Source: JBQTIQ01 sp052387955
GTDB taxonomy: Bacteria; Actinomycetota; Acidimicrobiia; Acidimicrobiales; JACDCH01
Reading direction: 5' to 3'
Assembly (NCBI GenBank): GCA_052387955.1
Contig: JBQTIQ010000011.1
Span: forward strand, 1-64,000
Length of the DNA stretch: 64,000 bases
The position numbers and the translations under genes are program-made. This document shows positions 1 through 8,941 of the stretch, piece after piece; the stretch's first letter is position 1, and every line of letters begins with the position of its first letter. The notes beneath the pieces were generated by a model. That model worked only from the letters and a program-made list of their open reading frames with translations. It ran no database searches and was not told the origin of the DNA.

Positions 1-114
1 AACGACCTCGTCGTCAACAGCCCCGGCGGCATCCCCGGAGACGTCGTCGACACCGTCACCAACCCCGGCGGCACCAGCCCCACCGGCCCAGGCTCCACCA
101 TCACCTACGTGTAA
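1..114 (+). CDS. C-terminal end of an IPT/TIG-domain surface protein (5' end outside window)
   Basis: Open from the first base and ending in TAA. The last residues (VDTVTNPGGTSPTGPGSTITYV split around a Gly/Pro turn) resemble the closing strands of the IPT/TIG modules in the next gene, which end in FTYV. IPT/TIG modules are immunoglobulin-like folds common in secreted or surface proteins. The neighbour is therefore probably a related extracellular protein. Only 37 residues are visible, so the assignment rests on this terminal motif. Confidence 0.55.
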   Translation, partial: NDLVVNSPGGIPGDVVDTVTNPGGTSPTGPGSTITYV

Positions 115-175
115 CCCACCAACCAACCGCGGCGAGCCCCCTCTCCCACCAGGGCCGCGCGGAACGGCCGCGACC

Positions 176-205
176 CCGGGGCCCCCCCACCCGCGGGGGC
201 CCCGG
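176..205. terminator. GC-rich hairpin after the first gene
   Basis: An 11-bp perfect stem (CCGGGGCCCCC paired with GGGGGCCCCGG) with an 8-nt loop lies about 60 nt past the TAA. There is no U-tract, so it may stall rather than classically terminate transcription. Confidence 0.5.
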
Positions 206-451
206 CCGCGCCCCGAAAGGGCTCTCGCGGCCCGGGCTTCCGGTGCGCCTCGATCGCTACGCCAAGTGGTCATTCAGCCACTGCAACGAGAACTCAATGC
301 GTCCCTGCCCGGTGGTGGCCAACGCCAGGAAACCCGGGCCCTCCCACGGTTGGACCGCCTAACAGCAGCGTGTCAGGCTCCGCTCCAGCCGGCCGTCCGA
401 AGAAGCCCCCGGGCGTGGTCGAAAGATCATGAGAGGGCATCGAGCTTATTC
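206..451. other. Intergenic stretch without a recognisable gene
   Basis: The non-coding gap between the two surface-protein genes runs from the first stop to about base 555. It holds the hairpin upstream and the candidate promoter downstream. I see no conserved protein, RNA or repeat in this middle part; short open frames here have no family resemblance and no ribosome-binding site. Confidence 0.5.
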
Positions 452-480
452 TTGCCGTGCCAGGCCTGGTTCCGTAGGAT
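452..480 (+). promoter_or_regulatory. Candidate sigma-70-type promoter for the Calx-beta gene
   Basis: TTGCCG and TAGGAT are separated by exactly 17 nt. Transcription would start near base 487, giving a 5' leader of about 70 nt before the TTG start codon. Confidence 0.45.
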
Positions 481-555
481 TCCGGCACCGCACAATCAGC
501 GCGGCGGTAGTTCCATCTATTCGTGTGAAACACCCATGTGGAGGGGAGCGGGCAT

Positions 556-3500
556 TTGAGTTACTTCCAACGAGAATCGAGCGCGGGCAGGGGGCGGCTC
601 AAGAAGCTCCTAGGCACTGTGCTGGCCGGGGCCTTGATCGGCACGCCGGCAATCACGCTGCTGGCCGGGCCGGCCGCAGCCGCAGGGAACATCGCCATCG
701 GCGACGCCTCCGTCGGTGAGGGCACGGGTGGCGCCAGCTTCCTGAGCTTCCAGGTGAACCGGGGCGCGCCGGCGACCGGTACCGACTGCTACGGCGTGTT
801 CTTCGCCGACGGCACCGCGGTGGCCCCCGCCGACTACGACAACAGCTTCCAGTTCGTGGCGTTCAACCCGGGCGAGATCCTCATCCAGGTGAACGTCCCG
901 ATCGTCACCGACAACATCGACGAGCCCAACGAGACGTTCACCGTCAGCCTGGTCGACTTCGGCTGCGGCGGCGGTGGGGTCCTCGTCGACGGTTCGGCCG
1001 TCGGCACGATCGTCGACGACGACAACTCGCCGTCGATCCTCATCAACGACATCACCCAGGCCGAAGGCAACGCCGGCCCGACGCCGTACAACTTCAACGT
1101 CACGCTGTCGAACCCGTCGTCGCAGACGATCACGGTCCAGTTCGCCAGCGCCAACGGCAACAGCGGCGACCCCAACAACAACGCCACCCTGGCCGACAAC
1201 GACTATCAGGCCAACGCCGGCACGTTGACCTTCGTGCCCGGCGACACCAGCGAGACCGCCACCGTCAACGGGGTGGGCGACACGAAGTTCGAGAACAGCG
1301 AGTTCTTCGTCGTCAACCTGTCCAACAACGGCGGTCCGGGCGCATCGACCATCGGTGACAACCAGGGCATCGGCGTGTTGGTCAACGACGACGGCCCGCC
1401 GAACATCTCCATCGGCAACGGCAGCGGCCCCGAGGGCGGCAACGTCAGCTTCACGGTGAGCCTGAGCAACGCCTCGGAGAACCCGGTCACGGTCGACTTC
1501 GCCACCTCCAACGGCACCGCCGTCGGTAGCCCCGGTCCCTGCGCGGCGCCGGCCGTTGCCGCCGACTTCGTCATCCCCGCCCCCGGTTCGTCGGTGACCG
1601 TCCCGGCCGGCGCGTTGAACGCGGTGATCAACATCCCGGCCTGCGTCGACCTGAACGACGAGCTGACCCCCGAGAACTTCTTCGTGAACCTCTCGAACCC
1701 GGTCGGCGGCACGATCGCTCCCGGTGGTGACCAGGGCACCGGCACGATCACCGACAACTCCGGCATCCCGTCGGTGTCGATCAACGACGTGTCCATCGTC
1801 GAGGGCAACCCCCCCGGCACCACGACGCTGAACTTCACCGTCACCGCCACGGGCACGTCGGCCCAGCCGATCACCATCAACTACAGCACCGCCAACGGCA
1901 CCGCCGTCGCCAACGGCGACTTCCAGTCGGTCCTCGGTGGCCAGGCCACCATCGCCGCCGGCCAGCTGACCACGACCATCCCCATCACCGTCAACCGTGA
2001 CATCACCGCCGAGTTCAACGAGACCTTCGCCGTCAACCTGACGGCGATCTCGCCGAACGCCACCATCGCCGACGGCAACGGTGTGGGCACGATCCTCGAC
2101 GACGACACCGCGGCGCCGACGATCAGCGTCAACGACGTGGCCCTCAACGAGGGCAACGCCGGCCTGACCGCCTTCCCCTTCAACGTGTCGCTGAGCAACG
2201 CCTTCCCGAACCCGGTGACGGTGCAGTTCTCGACCTCGTCGGGCACGGGCACGCAGGGCAGCGACTTCATCGGCATCACCAACCAGGTCGTCACCTTCAA
2301 CCCGGGTGTCACCAACCAGGTGGTCAACGTCCAGGTCGTCGCCGACACCACGCCGGAGTTCAACGAGACCTTCAACGTGACGCTGTCGAACCCCACGGGC
2401 TCCAGCCCGGCCGGTTCGGCCACCATCGGTGACGGCTCGGGCCTCGGGATCATCGTCAACGACGACGGGAACGTGTTCCCGCAGCTGACGGTGAACGACC
2501 CGGTGCCGGTGAACGAGGGCACCGCGGTGCAGTTCCTGATCACCACGAACACCACCAGCGCCCAGAACATCCAGGTGACCTTCTCGACCGCCAACGGCAC
2601 GGCTACCGCCGGGCTGGACTACACGGCCCAGTCGGGCACGGCCACCATCATCGCCGGCCAGGCCTCCACCACAGTGACCGTCCCGACCACCGTCGACGGC
2701 GTCATCGAGATGGGCGCCCCGGAGACGTTCTTCCTCAACCTGACTGCGGTGCCGACCAACAACGCGGTCATCGCCGACAACCAGGGCATCGGGAGCATCC
2801 TCGACGCCACCACCGCGGTGAACCTGTCGATCAACGACGTCTCCCTCAACGAGGGCAACGTCGGCTCGACGCCGTTCACGTTCGTGGTCACCTCGTCGAC
2901 CGCCAACCACAACGGCTTCGTCGTCAGCTACGTGACCGCCAACGGCACCGCCATCGCCAACGGCGACTACCAGGCCCAGGGTTCGACCCAGATCCAGTTC
3001 GCTCCGGGTCAGACCCAGGCCAACGTCGTCGTCAACGTCAACGGTGACGTGACCGTCGAGCCCAACGAGACGTTCTTCGTGAACCTCTCGGGGGCCAGCC
3101 CCGGCATCAGCATCATCGACAGCCAGGGCCAGGGCACGATCGTCAACGACGACTTCGCCCCGCCGGCACCTGACATCACGTCGCTCTCGCCGGCCTCGGG
3201 CACCACCGCCGGTGGCACCCTGGTGACCATCAACGGCACCGACCTGACGACCGCCACCTCGGTGACGATCGACGGGATCTCGCGGCCGTTCTCGGTGGTC
3301 GGCCAGACCCTGCAGTTCACCACCCCGGCGCACGCCGCCGGTGCGGTGCCGGTGGTCGTGACCACCCCGAACGGGAGCGACTCGGCGACGTTCACCTACG
3401 TCGCCCCGCCCGGACCGGACATCATCATCCTCACGCCCAACCAGGGCCTGGTTGCTGGTGGCACGCAGGTGACGATCAGCGGGACCAACCTGACGAACGC

Positions 3501-3660
3501 CACCTCGGTGACGATCGACGGGCTGTCGGTGGCCTTCACGGTCGTCGGCCCGGACCTGCAGTTCTTCACCCCGTCCCGCCCGCCCGGTGCGGTGCTGGTG
3601 ACCGTGACCACGCCTCAGGGCACGGACTCCGCCACCTTCACCTACGTCCGGCGCTTGTAG
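556..3660 (+). CDS. Secreted Calx-beta / IPT-TIG repeat protein
   Basis: A large extracellular protein. I chose the TTG at 556 because GGAGGGG lies 9 nt before it; the in-frame GTG at 538 overlaps that site and has no ribosome-binding site of its own. A signal peptide (KK, hydrophobic core, cleavage after an AAAA run) covers roughly the first 43 residues. Seven Calx-beta domains follow, each opening with a pattern like INDVSLNEGN and closing with GTIVNDD, up to about residue 872. Two C-terminal IPT/TIG domains end in FTYV. Calx-beta domains usually bind calcium through acidic loops, and the repeated DDD/NDD ends fit this. No cell-wall anchor motif is seen. Adhesion or matrix function is inference. 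Confidence 0.85.
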   Translation: MSYFQRESSAGRGRLKKLLGTVLAGALIGTPAITLLAGPAAAAGNIAIGDASVGEGTGGASFLSFQVNRGAPATGTDCYGVFFADGTAVAPADYDNSFQFVAFNPGEILIQVNVPIVTDNIDEPNETFTVSLVDFGCGGGGVLVDGSAVGTIVDDDNSPSILINDITQAEGNAGPTPYNFNVTLSNPSSQTITVQFASANGNSGDPNNNATLADNDYQANAGTLTFVPGDTSETATVNGVGDTKFENSEFFVVNLSNNGGPGASTIGDNQGIGVLVNDDGPPNISIGNGSGPEGGNVSFTVSLSNASENPVTVDFATSNGTAVGSPGPCAAPAVAADFVIPAPGSSVTVPAGALNAVINIPACVDLNDELTPENFFVNLSNPVGGTIAPGGDQGTGTITDNSGIPSVSINDVSIVEGNPPGTTTLNFTVTATGTSAQPITINYSTANGTAVANGDFQSVLGGQATIAAGQLTTTIPITVNRDITAEFNETFAVNLTAISPNATIADGNGVGTILDDDTAAPTISVNDVALNEGNAGLTAFPFNVSLSNAFPNPVTVQFSTSSGTGTQGSDFIGITNQVVTFNPGVTNQVVNVQVVADTTPEFNETFNVTLSNPTGSSPAGSATIGDGSGLGIIVNDDGNVFPQLTVNDPVPVNEGTAVQFLITTNTTSAQNIQVTFSTANGTATAGLDYTAQSGTATIIAGQASTTVTVPTTVDGVIEMGAPETFFLNLTAVPTNNAVIADNQGIGSILDATTAVNLSINDVSLNEGNVGSTPFTFVVTSSTANHNGFVVSYVTANGTAIANGDYQAQGSTQIQFAPGQTQANVVVNVNGDVTVEPNETFFVNLSGASPGISIIDSQGQGTIVNDDFAPPAPDITSLSPASGTTAGGTLVTINGTDLTTATSVTIDGISRPFSVVGQTLQFTTPAHAAGAVPVVVTTPNGSDSATFTYVAPPGPDIIILTPNQGLVAGGTQVTISGTNLTNATSVTIDGLSVAFTVVGPDLQFFTPSRPPGAVLVTVTTPQGTDSATFTYVRRL

Positions 3661-3687
3661 TAGCCGAGCCGTAGCGCAGTACTGATC

Positions 3688-3713
3688 GGGGGCCGGCCTT
3701 CGGGCCGGCCCCC
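3688..3713. terminator. Strong hairpin between convergent genes
   Basis: A perfect 11-bp stem (GGGGGCCGGCC paired with GGCCGGCCCCC) is closed by a TTCG tetraloop. It lies between the Calx-beta stop and the stop of the iron permease on the other strand, so it may serve both. Confidence 0.75.
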
Positions 3714-3724
3714 TTGCGCGTCCG

Positions 3725-5356
3725 TCAGGTGTGCTGAACGCGGCGCAGGACGAGCAGCCACGTCAGCACGCCCGAGATGGCGACCAGAGCCAGGGACGCG
3801 AGGCCGGTCTCGGCCCAGCGGGCAGACTCACGGGCGGTCCAGATCCGCACGGCCAGCGTGTCCGTGCCCGTGGGGCGCAGCAGGAGCGTGGCCGGCAGCT
3901 CCTTCATGGTCGACAGCAGCACGAGCCCGGCGCCGGCGAGCAGACCGGGCGCCATGAGGGGCAGGTCCACGGTCCCGAAACGACGGATGCGGCCGGCGCC
4001 GAGCGACCGGGCGGCGTCGTCGAGCTGGCGGGGCACCGATGCCACCGCGACCTGTGCCGCCCTCAGGCCCTGCGCCCCGAAGTGCACGGCGTAGGCGGCG
4101 ATCAGCAACGGCAGGGTCTGGTACAGCCGGGCGATGGGACCGGCCTCGAGCGACCACGAGGCCAGGGCCAGGGCGATGAGCAGGCCCGGCACCGCGAACC
4201 CGCCGACCACGACCGCGCTCGCCATCCCCCCGGCCCGGGACCGGTAGCGACCGGTGAGGTAGGCCCCGGGCAGCACGACGGCCACGGTCACGACCGCGGC
4301 GACGATGCCGAGCACGGCCGTGGTCAGCACCGGCTCGACCAGCGAACCGAGATCGGGCCCGCCGAGCTGGCCGGTGCGGGCCAGTCCCCGCCACGCCCAC
4401 CACCCCATGACCGACAGCGGTGCCGCCAGGGCCACCATGAGGACCCCTACCACCGCGGCCAACGCCGGCCACCGCCACCGGCCGAGCGGCACGATGAGCG
4501 GGGCGCGGGAACTGGCCACCTCGACCCGGGCGCGTCGACGCGACAGCGTTCGTTCGGCCGCCACCACCGCGATGGCCACCAACGCCAGGAGCAGGCCGAG
4601 GGCGATCGCCTGGTCACGGGCGAAGAGCCGGGTCTCGAAGATCTCGACGGTCAGCGTGCGGTAGCGGAGCTGGGCCACGGCGCCGAAATCGCTGACCGTG
4701 TAGAGGAAGACCAGCAGCGAACCGGCCCCGATGGCCCCGCCGGCCTGAGGGAGCACGACGGTGCGCAAGACCGAGGCCGGCGCCCGGCCCAGGAGCCGGG
4801 CCGACTCCTCCAACGAAGGCGGCAGGGCCATCAACCGGGCGGCGACGGGTAGATAGACGAAGGGGTACGTGAACAGGGTCAACACCCCCAGGGCCCCCCA
4901 GAACCCCTCGACGTCGCCCAGGCCCAGGGGGGTGCCGCCGGGCAGCACCGCTTCGAGGAGACCGCCGGGCGCCACCGCCGCCAGGAGGGCGGCGGCGCCG
5001 ACGAAGCTCGGGAAGACGAGGGGTAGGGGTGCCAGGACGGCCCAGATGCGCCGGCCGGGCACGTCGGTGCGGACCGTCAGCCACGCCATCGCCGTGCCCA
5101 CCAGGGCGCTGAGCACGGCCACCGAGCTGGCCAGCGTCAGGGTACGGGCGAGGGGCCCGAGCGCCGTCGACGACGTGGCGAACTCGAAGGTCTCGCCGCC
5201 GATGGTGATGCCTTCGACCAGTAGGTAGGCGACGGGGGCCGCGAACGGCAGCGCCGCCACCAGGACCACCACCAGCAGGCCGCGGGGCGCTCCCCGGCCG
5301 GCGGCGGCCCTGACCCTGAACGGCCGTGTCAGGGCCCGGAGTGCCGCCTCAGTCAC
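3725..5356 (-). CDS. fbpB: Ferric iron ABC transporter, permease (FbpB type)
   Basis: A two-module membrane permease of about 543 residues with some 12 transmembrane segments, as in FbpB/SfuB/FutB proteins. Each half carries the EAA-type loop that docks the ATPase (SLEESARLLGRAP in the first half, QLDDAARSLGAG in the second). It would move iron released by the binding protein next door into the cytoplasm. The start is the GTG at 5356, just before the first hydrophobic stretch; the frame is open much further upstream but that part reads as non-coding. It is the last gene of an ATPase, binding protein, permease series. A related thiamine or spermidine permease is the alternative; the tyrosine-rich binding protein favours iron. 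Confidence 0.82.
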   Translation of the reverse strand: MTEAALRALTRPFRVRAAAGRGAPRGLLVVVLVAALPFAAPVAYLLVEGITIGGETFEFATSSTALGPLARTLTLASSVAVLSALVGTAMAWLTVRTDVPGRRIWAVLAPLPLVFPSFVGAAALLAAVAPGGLLEAVLPGGTPLGLGDVEGFWGALGVLTLFTYPFVYLPVAARLMALPPSLEESARLLGRAPASVLRTVVLPQAGGAIGAGSLLVFLYTVSDFGAVAQLRYRTLTVEIFETRLFARDQAIALGLLLALVAIAVVAAERTLSRRRARVEVASSRAPLIVPLGRWRWPALAAVVGVLMVALAAPLSVMGWWAWRGLARTGQLGGPDLGSLVEPVLTTAVLGIVAAVVTVAVVLPGAYLTGRYRSRAGGMASAVVVGGFAVPGLLIALALASWSLEAGPIARLYQTLPLLIAAYAVHFGAQGLRAAQVAVASVPRQLDDAARSLGAGRIRRFGTVDLPLMAPGLLAGAGLVLLSTMKELPATLLLRPTGTDTLAVRIWTARESARWAETGLASLALVAISGVLTWLLVLRRVQHT

Positions 5357-5502
5357 CAGTACCCCGGCCCTGCTGACCGGCCAGGCCTCATCGCAAGGAG
5401 GTGCAGCCGAGGCATCACTGCGAGGGGGTGTGGGGGGAACGGCCTCCGGCGGTGCCCCCCACCCGCGGGACGATCCGTGCTTGGCCGGTCGTCCCGCCGC
5501 AT

Positions 5503-5544
5503 GCAGCCGCAGGCCCGCCGAAGGCGGGCACCGGTGACTCGCTC
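5503..5544 (-). repeat. Internally deleted fragment of the dispersed post-stop repeat
   Basis: Read on the minus strand this holds the opening hairpin of the 105-bp repeat (GCCCGCC, 3-nt loop, GGCGGGC, preceded by GCGAGTC) fused directly to the closing part (CTGCGGCTG). The middle of the element is missing. As with the complete copies, it lies downstream of a stop codon (fbpA) in the same sense as that gene. Confidence 0.55.
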
Positions 5545-5568
5545 CGGAACCTCCGGTTCCGGAGCGAG
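5538..5568 (-). terminator. Hairpin directly after the fbpA stop codon
   Basis: A perfect 14-bp stem (CTCGCTCCGGAACC paired with GGTTCCGGAGCGAG) with a 3-nt loop starts 3 nt past the fbpA stop. There is no U-tract. Between two genes of one operon it could act as a partial terminator or a 3'-end stabiliser, leaving more binding-protein than permease message (inference). Confidence 0.6.
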
Positions 5569-5571
5569 ACC

Positions 5572-6588
5572 TCAGCGACCGAGGCCACTGTCGCGTATCA
5601 GCTCCACCGTCCGGCTCAGCTGGTCGAGGGAACCGAATTCGATGCGGCTCGAGGCGACCGTGTCGAGTGGGGGAAGGCCCGCCGCCGGCTCCACGCCGGC
5701 CACCAGCGGGTACTCCTGGGTCTCCTCGGCGAAGTAGCGCTGGGACTCGGGCGACAGCAGGAAGCTGACCAGGCGCTCGGCGGCGTCGCCCTGGTCGGTC
5801 GTGTCGAGCACGCTGGCCGCGCTCACCAACAGCAGCCCCCCGAGGTCGCCCTCTTCGAAGAAGTGCAGGGCGGTGGGCAGGTCGGGGTCCTCGGCCTTGG
5901 CCCGGAAGTCGTAGTAGTGGTTGATCAGCCCGGTGTCGACCTCGCCCCGGCCGACGGCCTCGAGGATCGACACGTTGTTGGGGTAGATCCGGGGGGAGTT
6001 GGCGGCGATGCCCTCGAGCCACTCCCGGGTGCGGTCCTCGCCGACCTCGACCCGCATGGCGGTCACGAAGTCCTGGAACGACCCGTTGGACGGGGCCACG
6101 CCGATGCGGCCCGAGAAGCGGGGGTCGGTGAGGTCGAACACCGACGGGGGCAGGTCTGCCTCCTGGACCTTGTCGGTGTTGAAGACGAGCGTGCGCACCC
6201 GGCCACTGAGGCCGATCCAGGCGCCGTCGGTGGCGTGGTCCTCGGCGGGGACGTTGTCGAGGATGCCGGCCGGCAGCGGCCGCAGACGCTCCTTGGAGTC
6301 GAGGAAGGCCACCGCGCCCGGGCTCTGGGAGATGAACACGTCGGCCGGCGACTGGTCGCCTTCGGTGTCGATCAGCAGGGCGAGCTCGGCGGTGTCGGCG
6401 TAGCGGACCTCGACGTCGACGTCGGCTTCCTGGGCGAAGCGGTCGAGGAGGGGGCCGATGAGGTCCTTGGTCCGCCCGGAGTAGACGGTGACCAACTGGT
6501 CGTCACCGCTGCTACAGGAGGAGCCGACGGTGACGAGGAGGGCGACGGCGAAGACGGCGGTGAGCGGACGTCCGGGTGGCAGGCGCAT
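5572..6588 (-). CDS. fbpA: Ferric iron ABC transporter, substrate-binding lipoprotein (FbpA/FutA type)
   Basis: A 338-residue extracellular solute-binding protein. The N-terminus has a lipoprotein signal ending in a Gly-Ser-Ser-Cys lipobox, so it would be tethered to the outer face of the membrane. The mature chain opens with VTVYSGRTKDLIGPLL, typical of the Fbp family. NHYYDFRAK near residues 220-228 holds the paired tyrosines that bind Fe(III) in this family. It lies between the ATPase and permease genes of the same transporter, with its own upstream region of nearly 90 nt. A long hairpin follows the stop. Confidence 0.88.
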   Translation of the reverse strand: MRLPPGRPLTAVFAVALLVTVGSSCSSGDDQLVTVYSGRTKDLIGPLLDRFAQEADVDVEVRYADTAELALLIDTEGDQSPADVFISQSPGAVAFLDSKERLRPLPAGILDNVPAEDHATDGAWIGLSGRVRTLVFNTDKVQEADLPPSVFDLTDPRFSGRIGVAPSNGSFQDFVTAMRVEVGEDRTREWLEGIAANSPRIYPNNVSILEAVGRGEVDTGLINHYYDFRAKAEDPDLPTALHFFEEGDLGGLLLVSAASVLDTTDQGDAAERLVSFLLSPESQRYFAEETQEYPLVAGVEPAAGLPPLDTVASSRIEFGSLDQLSRTVELIRDSGLGR

Positions 6589-6600
6589 ACGGCGATCACA

Positions 6601-6646
6601 CTAACCGCTCCTGTTAGCAGTCGTAAGGTCGTCCAAACAACGACTG
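6601..6646 (-). promoter_or_regulatory. Candidate operator and promoter upstream of fbpA
   Basis: Two inverted repeats sit just upstream of the fbpA start: CTAAC-N7-GTTAG at 6601-6617 and CAGTCGT-N15-ACGACTG at 6618-6646. Read toward the gene, TTGTTT and CTAACA are 17 nt apart and could be a promoter. The first repeat uses the half-sites of a DtxR/IdeR iron box but with the arms in the opposite order, so iron control is only suggested. Confidence 0.35.
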
Positions 6647-6676
6647 TGGCCCGGCAAGCGACCGAAAGATTGGGGG

Positions 6677-7822
6677 TCAGAGGAGACCCGGGGCGCCGTT
6701 GCTCAGGGCCGCCACGTCGCCGCGATCGACGGGCTGCGGGCGGCGATTGTCACCGACGACGTCGGCCTCGTCAGCCGACGACGGTGCCGCGGGATAGAAG
6801 ACCGCCGGCGGCCCGGCGTAGCGGACGGTGACGTGGTCACCCCGGTGATGGCGTGGCCCCGAACCCGCACGGGCCCGGACGCTCCCGCCGGCGTCGAGGC
6901 GGACCACGTACACGGTGTCGTGGCCGTGGTACTCGAGCAGGTCGACGACGGCGTCGTGCCCGGCGCCGAGGAGCAGTTCCTCCGGCCGCACCAGCACCTG
7001 GCCCACGCCCGAGGCCGGCGACGCCAACGGCACCGGCCCCAGAGCGGTCTCGGCGGTGCCCGATCGGGCATGGCCGTCGAGCAGGTTGGCGTCACCCACG
7101 AACGCCGCCACCCACGGGTCGACGGGCTGGGCGTAGAGCTCTTCGGGCCGGGCCTGTTGGACGATGCGCCCGTCGTGCATGACGGCCACCTCGTCGCCGA
7201 GGACGAAGGCTTCCTCCTGGTCGTGGGTGACGAACACGGCCGTGATCCCGAGCTCGACCAACAACCGGTGCACCTCGCCCCGGACCTGTACCCGCAGCAC
7301 CGTGTCGAGGCTCGAGAACGGTTCGTCGAGGAGCAGCACCGACGGTGCCGGGGCCAGCGACCGGGCCAACGCCACCCGCTGCTGCTGCCCGCCGGAGAGC
7401 GTCCCGGGCATACGGTCACCCATGCCCCCGAGGCCGACCATCTCGAGCGCCTCGTCGACCCGGGCGCCGTGGCGTTGGTTCCGGGGCAGCCCGTAGGCCA
7501 CGTTTCGGGACACGGTGAGATGGGGGAACAGGGCTCCGTCCTGGAACACCATCCCCACCCGGCGGCGCTCGGGCGGGACCCACAGGCCGTCACCGGCGAC
7601 GACGCGGTCGCCGACCTTCACCGTGCCGTGGTCGGCCCGCTCGAGGCCGGCGATGATCCGCAGCAACGTCGTCTTGCCGCAGCCGCTGGGCCCCAGCAGG
7701 GCGACCACGAGGCCCGCCGGCACCCGGAAATCGACGTCGCGCAATACCGGCGTCGTCCCGAACCGCCTGCGCATCTCGGTGGCCTCGACGGCGCACGACG
7801 CCACCCTGGCCCCGGTAGTCAT
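6677..7822 (-). CDS. fbpC: Ferric iron ABC transporter, ATP-binding protein (FbpC type)
   Basis: An ABC ATPase of 381 residues that would power the iron importer. Walker A is GPSGCGKTT, the Q-loop is VFQDGALFPHL, the signature is LSGGQQQRVALARSL, and Walker B is VLLLDEP followed by the switch His in VTHDQEEA. The C-terminal ~110 residues look like a TOBE domain, as in FbpC/PotA proteins. The ATG at 7822 is taken as the start because it directly precedes the conserved domain; the ribosome-binding site is weak. It is the first gene of the ATPase, binding protein, permease order on this strand. Confidence 0.87.
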   Translation of the reverse strand: MTTGARVASCAVEATEMRRRFGTTPVLRDVDFRVPAGLVVALLGPSGCGKTTLLRIIAGLERADHGTVKVGDRVVAGDGLWVPPERRRVGMVFQDGALFPHLTVSRNVAYGLPRNQRHGARVDEALEMVGLGGMGDRMPGTLSGGQQQRVALARSLAPAPSVLLLDEPFSSLDTVLRVQVRGEVHRLLVELGITAVFVTHDQEEAFVLGDEVAVMHDGRIVQQARPEELYAQPVDPWVAAFVGDANLLDGHARSGTAETALGPVPLASPASGVGQVLVRPEELLLGAGHDAVVDLLEYHGHDTVYVVRLDAGGSVRARAGSGPRHHRGDHVTVRYAGPPAVFYPAAPSSADEADVVGDNRRPQPVDRGDVAALSNGAPGLL

Positions 7823-7911
7823 GGGCGCGAAGGCTACCCGTCTCCCTCTTGTGAGCCGGAGCCCGCCTGCGGGTACCCAAGCTCGGTGAAGCGAGCGAGT
7901 GAGGGTGAAAC

Positions 7912-8889
7912 CTAGAGCCAGTCGTTGTGCCGGAAGAGGCGATAGAGGGCGGCCGAAAGCACGACGATGAGGGCAACAGAGACGATGACCCCCGACCGCT
8001 GGCCCGAGCCCGGGTAGGGGACGTTCATGCCGTAGAAGCTGGTGATGAGCGTGGGCACGGCCAGGATGGCAGCCCAACTCGTCACCTTCTTCACGATCAG
8101 GTTCTGGCGGTAGTCACGCAGGCTGAGGTTGGTGTCGACGATGGTGGCGACCCGTTCCCGGATCGCCTCGGACTCCTCGCTGGCCCGCACGATGTGGTCG
8201 AACACGTCCTGGTAGTAGGGCGCCATGTCGTCGACGACCAGGTCCAGGTCTCGGCGCAACAAGGTGCCCACCGCCTCGCGCAGGGGTATCACCAGCCGGT
8301 GGAAGCGGCCCAGCGACTGGCGCATCTGGAACCAGTGGCGCTGTCGGGCCGGTTCGAGGGGGGTCTCGTTGAAGAGGCTCTCGCTGACGTCCTCGTAGTA
8401 GTCGTCGAAGGCGTCCACGGTCTCGACGAAGGCGTCGACGACGACGTCGAGGAGGCCGTACAGCAGGAAGCTCACGCCGTAGTGGGCGTGCTCCGTCGAC
8501 GTGTCCCAACGGTTGCGGACCTGGGCCACGTCGAAGCTTTCGTCCTTGCGCACGGTCACCAACCAGCGACGGGCGACGAAGGCGTCGACCTCGGTGTCGG
8601 TCAGCTCGCCCGAGTCGGGGTCGAGGCGCACGGCATGGCAGGCCAGGAAGAGATGGGTGTCGTAGTGGTCGACCTTGGGCCGCTGGTGGGCGCCGAGGGC
8701 GTCCTCGACGGCCAGCTCGTGCAAGCCGAGCTCGTCGGCGAGCTCGTCGAGCTGCTCCTTGGTCGGCTCCGAGAAGTCGACCCACACCACCGTGCCGGGC
8801 TCCTCGAGGTACTCGGAGACGTCGGCCACGGGAAAGTCCTCGGTGTCGAGCACGCCCTTGCGGTACAGCCGCGTCCGCGGCGGTGTCAT
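7912..8889 (-). CDS. corA: CorA-type magnesium/divalent cation channel
   Basis: A 325-residue member of the CorA family, which forms homopentameric channels for Mg2+ (or Co2+/Ni2+). The diagnostic YGMN motif lies near the C-terminus at the start of the pore, followed by a periplasmic loop and a second transmembrane helix. The charged cytoplasmic funnel domain occupies the first ~260 residues. The ATG at 8889 is preceded by GGGAGGGG. It is divergent from the esterase gene with only about 50 bp between start codons. Related zinc exporters (ZntB) share the fold, but the GMN motif and length fit CorA well. Confidence 0.93.
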   Translation of the reverse strand: MTPPRTRLYRKGVLDTEDFPVADVSEYLEEPGTVVWVDFSEPTKEQLDELADELGLHELAVEDALGAHQRPKVDHYDTHLFLACHAVRLDPDSGELTDTEVDAFVARRWLVTVRKDESFDVAQVRNRWDTSTEHAHYGVSFLLYGLLDVVVDAFVETVDAFDDYYEDVSESLFNETPLEPARQRHWFQMRQSLGRFHRLVIPLREAVGTLLRRDLDLVVDDMAPYYQDVFDHIVRASEESEAIRERVATIVDTNLSLRDYRQNLIVKKVTSWAAILAVPTLITSFYGMNVPYPGSGQRSGVIVSVALIVVLSAALYRLFRHNDWL

Positions 8890-8941
8890 GAGCCCCTCCC
8901 ATCCTGGTCGTGACCGCGACGGCCAGGATACGGTCGTGGCG

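Noticed and set aside
610..3333. A 907-codon open frame antisense to the Calx-beta gene
   Set aside because: It mirrors the repeated GAC/GTC codons of the real gene, has Arg/Asp/Val-rich nonsense composition and no ribosome-binding site. High-GC genes routinely leave such frames.
5357..6022. Longer N-terminus for the iron permease overlapping fbpA
   Set aside because: The added residues are low-complexity and antisense-like, and would overlap most of the hairpin, the repeat fragment and fbpA.
6601..6617. Classical IdeR/DtxR iron box
   Set aside because: The half-sites CTAAC and GTTAG are in the reverse order and spacing compared with the known consensus, so it is kept only as a candidate inverted repeat.
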